Both the position numbers and the translations under genes were made by a program. A stretch of DNA of 64,000 bases, taken from the NCBI RefSeq assembly GCF_042658685.1, contig NZ_JBHSQY010000001.1. One strand, given 5' to 3'. Source of the DNA: Macrococcoides bohemicum (GTDB lineage Bacteria; Bacillota; Bacilli; Staphylococcales; Staphylococcaceae). Under the pieces are notes generated by a model. It worked only from the letters and a program-made list of their open reading frames with translations. It ran no database searches and was not told where the DNA came from. This document shows, one piece after another, positions 54,254 through 63,412 of the stretch (within the stretch, counting starts at the first letter, position 1; each line of letters opens with the position of its first letter).

Positions 54254-55414
54254 TTATAAAGTTCTATTTTGCTGATCCTGTTGTAATTGTAGTAATTGCT
54301 GTTTTAAATCCTGTTCCATTTTGCCGAGTTCTATTTCAGCTGCACGTCGTTTTTCACTACCTTGCTGCTGGATTGTTAACGTTTCACGTATCGTATCAAC
54401 GATGTTTTGTTGTGTGGTTTTTAAAGTATCTAATTCTACAATTCCACGTTCATTTTCTTCTGCTGTTCGTATTGTATTCATCTTAAGCATTTCTGAATTT
54501 TTAAGCAGTAGTTCGTTCGTTGTATTCGTAACCTGTTGTTGTGCTTTAGACGCTTTCTGCTGATGTAATAAACTCATGGCGATTGCCATCTGATTTTTCC
54601 ATAATGGAATACTTGTTAGAATTGAACTTTGAATTTTCTCGGCTAGTGTTTGATTGACATCCTGAATCATTCTAATTTGTGGGGCAGATTGTAAAGTGAT
54701 TTGACGTGATAATTTCAAATCATAGATACGTTTGTCTAAACGATTAAGGTAATGTCTAAGATCATTAACATCTTGTACAATCATCTGATCATTTGATGCT
54801 AATGCACGTTGCTCTAACTCAGGAAGCATTACAGTCTGAATTTCTTCACGTTTTTCTTCAGCAGCGATGATAAACATGTCTAAAGCTTCAAAATATGCTT
54901 TGTTTTCTTCATATAAGCGGTCTAACATATGTACATCTCTTAATAATACATCTTTAGAATTTTGAAGCTGTACTGATATACGATCGATTTGTCCTGAAAC
55001 CGACTGATATCTAGAAATTAACTCATTGACTGATTTAGAAACCCGTTTAAATAATTTTTTAAACTTACTTTTTTCGACTTGTGAAATTTCATCTGGATCA
55101 ACTTCTTTTAATTTTTTCATTAACTGATCAAGGCTATCACCAATTGAACCTACATCTTTTTTCTGTACTTCATCTAATATTTGATGAGAAAATGTAGAAA
55201 GTTTTTGTTGTGCACTTGCTCCATATAACAATAAATTTTCATTATCAAGAGGTTTAATCTGATTTTTAATCTGATTGATTTTTTCACGTTTTTCAGGAGA
55301 AAGGGTTTCAGTTTGATATGTAGTTAAATTATTTTTCTTTTGTTCCGGTTGTAACATTGTATTGCTTTCAAATGGATTTGCAGTTAAATCATTGATTAAC
55401 TCGTTTTCATTCAT
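54254..55414 (-). CDS. telA: TelA-family protein (toxic anion resistance)
   Basis: 386 residues, soluble, largely long helices with coiled-coil character. Matches TelA/KlaA/YceH; linked to tellurite and cell-envelope stress in several Firmicutes, mechanism unknown. The C-terminal Glu/Gln-rich end (LQLQQDQQNRTL) is typical. Downstream of xpaC with an 8-base overlap, the usual pair. Confidence 0.9.
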   Translation of the reverse strand: MNENELINDLTANPFESNTMLQPEQKKNNLTTYQTETLSPEKREKINQIKNQIKPLDNENLLLYGASAQQKLSTFSHQILDEVQKKDVGSIGDSLDQLMKKLKEVDPDEISQVEKSKFKKLFKRVSKSVNELISRYQSVSGQIDRISVQLQNSKDVLLRDVHMLDRLYEENKAYFEALDMFIIAAEEKREEIQTVMLPELEQRALASNDQMIVQDVNDLRHYLNRLDKRIYDLKLSRQITLQSAPQIRMIQDVNQTLAEKIQSSILTSIPLWKNQMAIAMSLLHQQKASKAQQQVTNTTNELLLKNSEMLKMNTIRTAEENERGIVELDTLKTTQQNIVDTIRETLTIQQQGSEKRRAAEIELGKMEQDLKQQLLQLQQDQQNRTL

Positions 55415-56177
55415 TTATATCTTTCCTTTCGTTGACATGTGCATATTGTTTAGAACGTTTAAAATTAACAGGCTTTTGTTCATTATATTCTAAAGCCTGC
55501 TGTTTATTTGTAGTATGATTTATATTCTCACTTTTTGCATTGTCACTTTGTATCTGTATTTGATGACTTGTCTTTTGAATAGATGCGAGATCGATTTCAA
55601 CTTTCATCTGTTCATAGTCACTTGAATTCAATGCTTTTAAGTCTGCTTGTAAAGTTCTTTTTAATTCGTCAAGCGTTAAGCGCGCATTATATAGCAACTG
55701 CTTATCTTCAGCTGTTTTATGGGGCATTCTTGATAAATATAAGAACTGATCTAATAAATTAACTGTATTATCTAAATGAGAAAAAAAGAAACTATCAACT
55801 TTAAAAAACTTTTTAGGATCTTTTTGTACTGATTTATAAATTGTGCGTGCTATTTTATTAATTTCATTTACATTACGAAAATCAGTGATAGAGCGTACTT
55901 TTTTATATTGAACTAATAATTGTTTGATTTTAGGTTCAGCAATCTTCATCTGCTGTCTGATATATTTATAGTCTTGTTTTGTAACACCCATCTCTTTTAA
56001 ATATTTGTTACCTGTCGTCATCTGGATAGGGAAGAATGCACCTAAATAACCACCTGCCATAACGAGTGAGTCAAGCCACATATCAAGCTGAAAAAAATTC
56101 ATGCTGATAAATCCTGTCAATAGTGCGATTGGTACTGCAAATATCGCACCAAAAATATACGATGCATTGTATTTCAT
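55407..56177 (-). CDS. xpaC: XpaC-like membrane protein
   Basis: 256 residues. Two hydrophobic N-terminal segments (about 7-28 and 33-53), then a helical cytoplasmic domain. The 5-bromo-4-chloroindolyl phosphate hydrolysis (XpaC) family is recognised by this layout plus its pairing with telA. Direct enzyme activity is doubtful. Probable membrane anchor for TelA. Confidence 0.85.
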   Translation of the reverse strand: MKYNASYIFGAIFAVPIALLTGFISMNFFQLDMWLDSLVMAGGYLGAFFPIQMTTGNKYLKEMGVTKQDYKYIRQQMKIAEPKIKQLLVQYKKVRSITDFRNVNEINKIARTIYKSVQKDPKKFFKVDSFFFSHLDNTVNLLDQFLYLSRMPHKTAEDKQLLYNARLTLDELKRTLQADLKALNSSDYEQMKVEIDLASIQKTSHQIQIQSDNAKSENINHTTNKQQALEYNEQKPVNFKRSKQYAHVNERKDINE

Positions 56178-56198
56178 CTCATCATTTCCTTTAAAATA

Positions 56199-56465
56199 TT
56201 ATATCGTTTTAAAATGTTTAAATTGCTGCTCTGGTATATTATTGATTTCATAAGATTGTACGCGAGACATCGGAGAAGCACCGCGAATAACCTTTTCCGT
56301 AAATATATCTAATTTTGAACTTTCTCCAGTTGCATAAATCTCAACATAATCATCTACATTCTGAACTGTTCCGGTGATATTATTATCATTAGCATGTTGC
56401 GCTGTGAAGTATCGAAAGCCCACACCTTGTACACGTCCAAAAACTTTAATATGAATTGTTTTCAT
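56199..56465 (-). CDS. acyP: acylphosphatase
   Basis: 88 residues. Hydrolyses carboxyl-phosphate bonds. The family motif GRVQGVGFRYF (10-20) with R18 and the catalytic N36 (TGTVQNVDDY) are complete. Starts the xpaC-telA unit (21-base gap). Its role in cells is unclear. Confidence 0.94.
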   Translation of the reverse strand: MKTIHIKVFGRVQGVGFRYFTAQHANDNNITGTVQNVDDYVEIYATGESSKLDIFTEKVIRGASPMSRVQSYEINNIPEQQFKHFKTI

Positions 56466-56593
56466 CTTACTTCACCTCATACCACTATTATATGTAAAAA
56501 GACTCAAAACACCTAATAAATCGCATTTGTAAGACGATTTACTTGAAAATATGAAATAAACAGATGATAATATTTTTTAATGAGGTGAAAAAG

Positions 56594-56890
56594 ATGTATG
56601 AAATCATAACAATAAGAGCAGACTATGAAGGATGGTGGCTGTTCGAAGATTATCGTGAGAAAGCTACCGATATAAAAAGTTTTTCACAATTAGCTGAAGC
56701 AAGAAGCTATTATAATGAGCAATTAGTAATGTTAAGACAGCATTTTTGTAATGAATTAGTCGGAAAGTATGATATACATGCTTTTTATAACAATTGTGAA
56801 ATCGAATTCTGTGAAGATTGCGATGATGATGTTCAAATTTTTCATAGTGTTTTATTTCTGGATAAAGGGGAAATATATCAATATCGTTGA
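56594..56890 (+). CDS. DUF1033 family protein
   Basis: 98 residues, acidic. YEIITIRADYEGWWLFEDYR at the start is typical of DUF1033. Several cysteines at the C-terminal half (CEIEFCEDCDDD). ATG at 56594 is chosen with GAGGTGA ahead. Function unknown. Stands alone before the cspA gene. Confidence 0.83.
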   Translation: MYEIITIRADYEGWWLFEDYREKATDIKSFSQLAEARSYYNEQLVMLRQHFCNELVGKYDIHAFYNNCEIEFCEDCDDDVQIFHSVLFLDKGEIYQYR

Positions 56891-56994
56891 AATAATCATA
56901 AATGCTATATAATTGATAAAAAAGATAATTAAAATTTATTTATTATTACAGTAAAGTAAAATTTGTAAAGTGTTTCAATTTACAGAATATTGTA

Positions 56995-57023
56995 TTGATT
57001 TATGATTAGTGGTATTCTATAAT
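56995..57023 (+). promoter_or_regulatory. sigma-A promoter of the cold-shock gene
   Basis: TTGATT (56995-57000), 17-base spacer, perfect TATAAT (57018-57023). It implies a 5' leader of about 113 nt. Confidence 0.8.
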
Positions 57024-57033
57024 AATTTATAGC

Positions 57034-57113
57034 AATATGGTTATTCCATATTACAAAGTAAATATATTAATTCACTTTTTATTTATTTTGTAATATGTGA
57101 ATAATCACATATT
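57034..57113 (+). promoter_or_regulatory. structured 5' leader of the cold-shock gene
   Basis: Two hairpins: AATATGG/CCATATT (57034-57052) and a perfect 9-bp stem AATATGTGA/TCACATATT (57092-57113). TTCAC at 57071-57075 could pair with GTGAA at 57097-57101 instead, excluding the second hairpin. The rest is A/T-rich and open. Long structured leaders control csp translation by temperature in other bacteria. Confidence 0.55.
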
Positions 57114-57142
57114 GAATTAATATAGTGTGGAGGTTTCTAATT

Positions 57143-57343
57143 ATGAAACAAGGTACAGTTAAATGGTTTAACGCAGAAAAAGGATTTGGATTCATCGAAA
57201 TCGAAGGAGAAAACGACGTATTCGTTCACTTCTCAGCGATTAATCAAGAAGGATACAAATCATTAGAAGAAGGACAAGCAGTAGAATTTGAAGTGGTTGA
57301 AGGCGATCGCGGACCACAAGCTGCAAACGTTGTAAAATTATAA
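57143..57343 (+). CDS. cspA: cold-shock protein, RNA chaperone
   Basis: 66 residues; only a couple of residues seem to differ from the S. aureus CspA I remember. RNP1 KGFGFIE and RNP2 VFVHF bind single-stranded RNA and DNA. TGGAGGTTTC lies ahead of the ATG at 57143. A 110-base structured leader precedes it. Followed by a terminator shared with lysA. Confidence 0.95.
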   Translation: MKQGTVKWFNAEKGFGFIEIEGENDVFVHFSAINQEGYKSLEEGQAVEFEVVEGDRGPQAANVVKL

Positions 57344-57374
57344 TTTTAATGCAATAAATTATATACGAACGTTA

Positions 57375-57410
57375 GAAAGACACCCTGGAAAAACCAGGGT
57401 GTCTTTCTTT
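57375..57410. terminator. bidirectional terminator between cspA and lysA
   Basis: A 14- to 15-bp perfect stem centred on ACACCCTGG/CCAGGGTGT with loop AAAAA and T-rich tail. Confidence 0.93.
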
Positions 57411-57416
57411 TACTTT

Positions 57417-58688
57417 TTAATGTACTTCGTTAGTAATTAAATGTTCAAGCGTCTGTCTTTTAATAACTTCACGTACTCCTTGCTCTGAAACAAAGACAAC
57501 AGCAGGTTTAAGCATCTGATTATAATTAGATGACATTGAATAATGATATGCGCCCGTTGATTTCACACATAATGTATCACCACGTTTTGTTGACTTTGGT
57601 AGATGGGTATTACGTGCAATGATATCGCCAGATTCGCATAACTTTCCTGCTACAGTAACATTTTCAGTTTGATTTTCTTCTCGATCTACTAATTCAAGTT
57701 CATATTGTGCATCATAAAGTGCAGTCCTGATATGATCGCTCATCCCACCATCGATAGATATATATTTATTGGTTTCAGGTATTGACTTTACTGTACCTAC
57801 TTCATAAAGTGTTATTCCAGCTTCACCGACGATAGAACGTCCTGGTTCTAAAGAGATTTCTGGTATTTTATAATCAATTTCGTTACATGTATCAATTAAC
57901 GTCTCAGTAATGGCTTTAATGCCATCTTCAATAGGATAACTGATATCTTCAGCAGTATATTTTATACTGAATCCACCGCCAATGTTTAAAACTTTAATTT
58001 CAATATTATTTTCTTTTAGCCATTGAATAACGATTTGTATTGTTTCAATCGTTCCAGTTGATTCGAATATTTGAGAGCCAATATGAAAATGTATACCATA
58101 AAAGTCAATGTGGCTTGCTTCCTGAATTAACTTTACTCCCTGTAATGCAAGGCCATGTTTTATACTTAATCCAAATTTACTATCTTCTTGTCCAGTCTGG
58201 ATAAATTCATGTGTGTGTGCTTCTACACCTGGATTTACGCGTAATACAGCTTTAACAGTACAATTTTTATTTTTAGCGATAGTATTGATGCGGTCAATTT
58301 CATCGATAGCATCAATCACAAAATATTCAACACCTGCTTCAATTGCGTATACAATTTCATGATCTGTCTTATTGTTACCGTGGAAATGAATTTTTTGTGG
58401 ATCAAATTGAGCTGTAAGTGCAGTATAAAGTTCACCTTCTGATACGACATCTAATCCCATATTTTCTTCCTGCAACAGTTTAAATAATTGAATAGATGTA
58501 AATGCTTTTGATGCATATGAAATCGTATAAGTTAATCCTGAGGCTTGTAAAGATTCATGGAAGCGTCTGCATTGATTACGGATTAATGTTTCGTCATATA
58601 CGAATAAGGGTGTACCATATTGTTCTTTTATATCTAGTAATGAATGGCCGTGTATTGTTAGTACGCCTTGTTCTCTTGTTAAATTCAC
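57417..58688 (-). CDS. lysA: diaminopimelate decarboxylase
   Basis: 423 residues. Converts meso-DAP to L-lysine. PLP lysine K61 (SYASKAF), the HFHGNNK and GFHIGSQIF-like GIHFHIGSQ region, GGGFSIKY and EPGRSIVGEAG phosphate sites, and the C-terminal CESGDIIA motif. Fold-type III. Last gene of the operon; overlaps alr by 4 bases. Confidence 0.96.
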   Translation of the reverse strand: MNLTREQGVLTIHGHSLLDIKEQYGTPLFVYDETLIRNQCRRFHESLQASGLTYTISYASKAFTSIQLFKLLQEENMGLDVVSEGELYTALTAQFDPQKIHFHGNNKTDHEIVYAIEAGVEYFVIDAIDEIDRINTIAKNKNCTVKAVLRVNPGVEAHTHEFIQTGQEDSKFGLSIKHGLALQGVKLIQEASHIDFYGIHFHIGSQIFESTGTIETIQIVIQWLKENNIEIKVLNIGGGFSIKYTAEDISYPIEDGIKAITETLIDTCNEIDYKIPEISLEPGRSIVGEAGITLYEVGTVKSIPETNKYISIDGGMSDHIRTALYDAQYELELVDREENQTENVTVAGKLCESGDIIARNTHLPKSTKRGDTLCVKSTGAYHYSMSSNYNQMLKPAVVFVSEQGVREVIKRQTLEHLITNEVH

Positions 58689-59749
58689 TGTGTAACCTCC
58701 AGTAATAGTGTATTGTGATTGAGTGCAGAAAGCTGTTCAGAATTAGCGCCTACACCTAAAAATGTATATTCATCGATACGCATCTGTTCGTGATATAAAT
58801 AAACGATATCATTCGGTTTTACGTGTTCATCGACTTCAACAAACATATGACTCATCATCAGCGCCTTAATAGGATACCGTCTGTTGTTGATCAGACAGTC
58901 ATGCTTTGCGCGTGTTCTTAAAATACCGTCACCGTATCCAATGGCCACAACTGCTAATCGCGTATCTCTTTGTGCGGTAAATGCGAAACTATAGCCAGCG
59001 GACTGTCCGGCATTTATTTCACGAATCTGAATAACGTGGCTTGATATACGTAATGACTGTCTGGTAATAGATTCCGGTAAACTCGAATAGGGACGAGAGC
59101 CATAAAGAATGATGCCAAGTCGTAAATGTGTATGTTGTGATAATAGACCACCTTCACGAACGTAGCTTGCACTGTTCTGTGCATGTATGACTTCAAATGA
59201 ATGGAGCGGAGCCAGAGTGTTTACTACGTCTAACCAGTCCTTCTTTTCAGTTTCATAATCTGTAACTTCGAATTCATCGGCATATCCAAAATGTGTCCAT
59301 AATCCTTTAATGTCAATATCAGGATATTGTGCTTTAATGATTAATAGTGTTTCCTGCATTTCAGCAATTGATTTAAAGCCTGAACGATGTAACAAATTCT
59401 CATATTCCATATGAAGTGGGACGTCATAAAGTTCATCGCTGTAAGTCTCAAAAAATTTTGCTGATGGCAGTGTCATTTCAATGTTATATCGTCTTAAACT
59501 TTCGAAATCCGTGACTGGATTCATTAGGAAGATATTACAAGTATTATTATAGTTACGAATAGCAATTGCCTCTTCTAAGCTTGTCGTACTGAAATAATTA
59601 ATACCACAAGTTGTCATGCAATCTAACGTAAATTCAAGGCCGTAATTATAAGCATTATTTTTAACGACTGCAATCACTGGATTATCTTTAATGACCTGTT
59701 TGATGTTGTCCGTAAACTGTGTTTGATTAATTTCCCATTTAGCACTCAT
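58685..59749 (-). CDS. alr2: alanine racemase-like protein of the dap operon (Alr2)
   Basis: 354 residues. Fold-type III PLP racemase with K30 (VVKNNAYNYG) and the C-terminal tyrosine segment (AGYSFAFTAQRDTRLAVVAIGYGDG). The position between dapL and lysA is that of the second alanine racemase gene of the S. aureus dap operon. It is divergent in the first motif (NNAYNYG instead of NAYGHG), so specificity could be broader than alanine. Start chosen at 59749 after CGAGGTTACG; overlaps dapL. Confidence 0.85.
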   Translation of the reverse strand: MSAKWEINQTQFTDNIKQVIKDNPVIAVVKNNAYNYGLEFTLDCMTTCGINYFSTTSLEEAIAIRNYNNTCNIFLMNPVTDFESLRRYNIEMTLPSAKFFETYSDELYDVPLHMEYENLLHRSGFKSIAEMQETLLIIKAQYPDIDIKGLWTHFGYADEFEVTDYETEKKDWLDVVNTLAPLHSFEVIHAQNSASYVREGGLLSQHTHLRLGIILYGSRPYSSLPESITRQSLRISSHVIQIREINAGQSAGYSFAFTAQRDTRLAVVAIGYGDGILRTRAKHDCLINNRRYPIKALMMSHMFVEVDEHVKPNDIVYLYHEQMRIDEYTFLGVGANSEQLSALNHNTLLLEVTQ

Positions 59750-60890
59750 CTTCGTAACCTCGAACAAGTGATAGGTAATAATTAATACCATTCAGTAATA
59801 CTTTTTCATCAAAGTTAAATTGATTATGATGTAATCCATGTACATAGCCTTTTTGTTCATTTCTGCAACCGAGAAATACAAAGTAAGTTGGAGCTAGGGT
59901 GCTATAGAAAGAGAAATCTTCTCCGAATAAATAGGGTACATCTTTTTTTACACCGACAAGATTAGATTGTGCAATACTTTGTACAACTTTGTCTTCAAGA
60001 GACGAATCGTTGATTGTTGGAGGATATCCTTCAGAAAATTCTACATTGACCTCACAATGTGTTGTTAATGATACAGCTTGTGCGATATGTTCCATTTGCT
60101 GCTGGGTAATAATTAAATCATCTGCACGATATGTTCTGATTGTACCTTCTAGGTAACCACTGGAAGGTACAGTATTAATCGCTTCACCAGCATTAAACTT
60201 TCCGATGTGAATAATATTACGTTCTAGTCCTGGTAAATAGAACTGCTGGAGTGTACTCACTTGATTTAAGACTTGAATCAAAGCATTGCTTGCAGCATGG
60301 CCTTGCTCTTTATTTGCAACATGTGCACTTTTACCATTAATAAAGAATCGATATTCAGTTGCACTGGCTGTAATTTCATGACTTCTATAAATCATTTCTC
60401 CTTCGGGATGATCAGGCATCATATGGATACCGTATATCGCTTTTATATTATATGCTTCAAAATTAAAGTTTTGTATCAGTAAATTAGCACCGGCATTTGC
60501 TTCTTCCGACGGTTGAAAGATGAACATGATATTGTGCGTTAATGGCGTTTCCCTGCTTATTTTATTTACTGCTTCCATGAATGCAATTAGCATTGTTGTA
60601 TGACCATCATGGCCACATGCATGCATAACATGCGGTATTTTGGATTTGTATTCAATATCGTTTTGTTCTTCAATCGGCAGTGCATCAATATCAGCACGAA
60701 ACGCGATTGTTTCGTTTGAAGATCCCCTGATGATTGCAATAACACCTGTTTCAAGAGGGGTAAAGTATTCAATGCCAAGCGACTGTATTCTTTTAATAAT
60801 ATATGCTGTTGTATGATGTTCTTCCAGGCCAAGTTCAGGATACTGATGTAAAGTACGTCGCGTATTGATAATGTTATCTAGATTTATCAT
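59739..60890 (-). CDS. dapL: N-acetyldiaminopimelate deacetylase (M20 amidohydrolase)
   Basis: 383 residues. Metal site residues C92, H94 and the HACGHDGHT motif (90-98), plus SEEANAGANLL and a late FGEDFSFY. M20D members include hippurate hydrolases; in this operon, next to dapD of the acetyl type, the natural task is removing acetyl from N-acetyl-DAP. In S. aureus it is often annotated as hippurate hydrolase. Confidence 0.88.
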   Translation of the reverse strand: MINLDNIINTRRTLHQYPELGLEEHHTTAYIIKRIQSLGIEYFTPLETGVIAIIRGSSNETIAFRADIDALPIEEQNDIEYKSKIPHVMHACGHDGHTTMLIAFMEAVNKISRETPLTHNIMFIFQPSEEANAGANLLIQNFNFEAYNIKAIYGIHMMPDHPEGEMIYRSHEITASATEYRFFINGKSAHVANKEQGHAASNALIQVLNQVSTLQQFYLPGLERNIIHIGKFNAGEAINTVPSSGYLEGTIRTYRADDLIITQQQMEHIAQAVSLTTHCEVNVEFSEGYPPTINDSSLEDKVVQSIAQSNLVGVKKDVPYLFGEDFSFYSTLAPTYFVFLGCRNEQKGYVHGLHHNQFNFDEKVLLNGINYYLSLVRGYEDEC

Positions 60891-60917
60891 TGTTTCACCT
60901 TTCTACAGTAGAATGAA

Positions 60918-60939
60918 AGGCTGATACATGTATCAGCCT
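60918..60939. other. intercistronic hairpin between dapD and dapL
   Basis: Perfect 9-bp inverted repeat AGGCTGATA / TATCAGCCT with loop CATG. It has only three T after it on the minus strand, so it is more likely a processing or partial attenuation site than a full terminator. Confidence 0.6.
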
Positions 60940-60944
60940 GGGTA

Positions 60945-61661
60945 TTATTGATTTAATTGTCTTAAAGCACTTACGATTTCAATTTTAGAACCTTCAACTT
61001 CAGAAGCCTGCTTAATCACACGTGCAGGAGTTCCAGCTACAACGCTTCCTGCAGGAACATCTTCAGTAACGATAGCGCCCGCTGCAACGACAGCGCCACG
61101 ACCAACACGAACACCTTCTAAAATTACGGCATTTGCACCGATTAATACATCATCTTCAATGATTACCGGTTGTGCGCTAGGGGGCTCGATAACGCCTGCC
61201 AGAACAGCGCCTGCTCCAACGTGAACGTTTTTACCAGTTGTTGCACGTCCTCCAAGTACAGCGTTCATATCAATCATCGTACCTTCACCGACAACTGCGC
61301 CAATATTAATTGTAGCACCCATCATTACAACAGCATTATCTTCGATGACAGCATGTTCACGGATAAAAGCACCAGGCTCAATACGTGCATTAATATTACG
61401 TTGATCAATTAATGGAATCGCTGAGTTACGGCGGTCATATTCAACTTCGATTTCACTGAATATTGATTGATTCTCAGTATAAAAAGCTTGAAAGTCATCT
61501 AGATCTCCGAATATTGTTTTTGAGTGTACGCATCCAAATACTTTTAATGTTTCAGGGAATGCCACATCTTCAAAATTTCCGTTTGCATAAACTTTTACCG
61601 GTGTTTGTTTTTTTGAATTACTAATGTACTGAATAATTTCTTGTGCTGATAAGTCTCTCAT
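60945..61661 (-). CDS. dapD: tetrahydrodipicolinate N-acetyltransferase
   Basis: 238 residues. Acetylates tetrahydrodipicolinate. The left-handed beta-helix hexapeptide repeats run from about 90 to 205 (VMMGATINIGAVVGEG, then MIDMNAVLGG and ILEGVRVGRGAVVAAGAIV). The family (DapH) is the acetyl route, not the succinyl route. AAAGGAGATTATT precedes the ATG. Confidence 0.94.
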   Translation of the reverse strand: MRDLSAQEIIQYISNSKKQTPVKVYANGNFEDVAFPETLKVFGCVHSKTIFGDLDDFQAFYTENQSIFSEIEVEYDRRNSAIPLIDQRNINARIEPGAFIREHAVIEDNAVVMMGATINIGAVVGEGTMIDMNAVLGGRATTGKNVHVGAGAVLAGVIEPPSAQPVIIEDDVLIGANAVILEGVRVGRGAVVAAGAIVTEDVPAGSVVAGTPARVIKQASEVEGSKIEIVSALRQLNQ

Positions 61662-61718
61662 AATAATCTCCTTTAAGATAATTTATTGATATGTTTTTAA
61701 CTTTTTTATAAATATTCT

Positions 61719-62444
61719 TTATGATAAATTTTCAAATGTATAATAGCCATTTTGCTTATTGATGAGTTGCTCAGCTACTTCGATGGCACCATTTGCAAAG
61801 ATGTCTTTGCTTTGCGCACGGTGTATAATCTGTATTGTTTCATCAATGCCTGCAAAAAGCACTTCATGCTCACCAGTAATCGTACCACCACGTACTACGC
61901 TGATACCGACGTCATCATGTACTCTAGCTTTATTTTCTAAAGTACGGTCCGTGACAGGATTTAAAGATCTTTTCTCCTGAATTGCATCGAGTAGTTTAAC
62001 GAGTGTACCGCTCGGACCATCAACTTTTTTGTTATGATGGCGCTCAATCAGTTCGATATCATAATCTTTTAATAATGGTACTGCATATTGGATGAGTTCA
62101 GTTAAGATATGCACACCATAACTCATATTTGCACTAAAGAAAGTAGGCGTATGTTGTGCTTTAATTTTCAATGCTTCAATTATTGCTTCTTTTTCTCCGG
62201 TTGTGGCAATGACTAAAGGTATATTATGTTTGCTCTGAATCAGTGGGAGTGTAATTTCCGGATTGGAAAAATCAATGATCACATCCGCTTCAGGGAATTC
62301 ATCGTCCACATAATAGATAGGGTAGGGAAGCTGTCGCTCTGTAGTTCGTGACAAAATGATTCCCGTAATTTCATGTCCTTTATCTAATGCTAATTTAGCA
62401 ACACGTTCGTTCATTGCACCAAAACCTGCTAATAATATTTTCAA
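61719..62444 (-). CDS. dapB: 4-hydroxy-tetrahydrodipicolinate reductase
   Basis: 241 residues. NAD(P)H-dependent. N-terminal GFGAMNERVAKLA, catalytic H136-H137 with K140 (ERHHNKKVDGPSGT). The start is TTG at 62444 directly after the dapA stop, with AGGTGAT within the end of dapA, showing coupling. Slightly shorter than the E. coli enzyme, as usual for staphylococci. Confidence 0.95.
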   Translation of the reverse strand: MKILLAGFGAMNERVAKLALDKGHEITGIILSRTTERQLPYPIYYVDDEFPEADVIIDFSNPEITLPLIQSKHNIPLVIATTGEKEAIIEALKIKAQHTPTFFSANMSYGVHILTELIQYAVPLLKDYDIELIERHHNKKVDGPSGTLVKLLDAIQEKRSLNPVTDRTLENKARVHDDVGISVVRGGTITGEHEVLFAGIDETIQIIHRAQSKDIFANGAIEVAEQLINKQNGYYTFENLS

Positions 62445-63332
62445 TTAGATCACCTGACTTCTAAAGTTGTCATAAACGTTACTAATATGCTGCTGTTCTT
62501 CGTCTAACAAAGGTACAAGCGGTAAACGTACTTCACCATTTGCGTAACCGATATGTGTAACAAGTGCTTTAATCGGCATTGGGTTGATATCAACTTCCAG
62601 TGCATTAAGTAAAGGTGCAATTGCATTAAACTTTTCTATTGCCAGGGCAGGGTCATCATTATATGACGTATAAACTTCCTGAAATTCTTTTGGAATTGCA
62701 TTTGCGATTACTGAAATAACGCCATCTCCACCGGCTTCATAGAAAGGTACGACAATATCGTCATTACCGCTATAAAGCATAAAATCATCAGGGATAATTG
62801 ATTTAACTTTTGCAGTATAGTCAAGATCGTGTGTTGCATCTTTTAAAGCATAGATATATGAATTTTGTGCTAATACTTCAACCGTTTCAGGTTCGATTGT
62901 CATATTCGTTCTTGCTGGTACATTATATAATACAACCGGTAATTCGACAGCGTTAGCAATAGCAGTAAAATGTTCAATTAAGCCTCTTTGGTTTGTTTTG
63001 TTATAATATGGTGTAATGAGCATAATACCATCTGCTCCAAGTGATTTTACTTTTAATGAATGATCAATGCTTGCCTGCGTGTTATTTGTTCCTGTACCTA
63101 CGATAATCGGAACACGTTGATTTGAAACACGTACAGCAATTTCTACCAGTTTTAATTTTTCTTCTTCTGTTAAAGTCGAACCTTCTCCTGTCGTACCATT
63201 AACAAATATCGCCTGAATATCATTATCTATAAGAAAATTAACATGACGTTCGAACGACTCGTAATCTACTTGTGAATTGATAAAAGGGGTCGTAATTGCT
63301 ACTGCAGTACCTTTAAATTGTACTTGTGTCAT
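62445..63332 (-). CDS. dapA: 4-hydroxy-tetrahydrodipicolinate synthase
   Basis: 295 residues, TIM barrel. Condenses pyruvate and aspartate semialdehyde. Schiff-base K164 (YALKDATHD), Y136 (LYNVPARTN), and NGTTGEGSTL (45-54). ATG at 63332 is chosen because AAGGAGTG precedes it. Contiguous with dapB. Confidence 0.96.
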   Translation of the reverse strand: MTQVQFKGTAVAITTPFINSQVDYESFERHVNFLIDNDIQAIFVNGTTGEGSTLTEEEKLKLVEIAVRVSNQRVPIIVGTGTNNTQASIDHSLKVKSLGADGIMLITPYYNKTNQRGLIEHFTAIANAVELPVVLYNVPARTNMTIEPETVEVLAQNSYIYALKDATHDLDYTAKVKSIIPDDFMLYSGNDDIVVPFYEAGGDGVISVIANAIPKEFQEVYTSYNDDPALAIEKFNAIAPLLNALEVDINPMPIKALVTHIGYANGEVRLPLVPLLDEEQQHISNVYDNFRSQVI

Positions 63333-63367
63333 ATGAACACTCCTTGTTAATTTATGATTATTGTACA

Positions 63368-63405
63368 TTTTTTTGATAGTTATTTATTTTTTTGATAGTT
63401 ATTTA
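63368..63405. repeat. perfect 19-bp tandem duplication
   Basis: TTTTTTTGATAGTTATTTA occurs twice in a row (63368-63386, 63387-63405) between asd and dapA. Confidence 0.9.
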
Positions 63406-63412
63406 TTATTTA

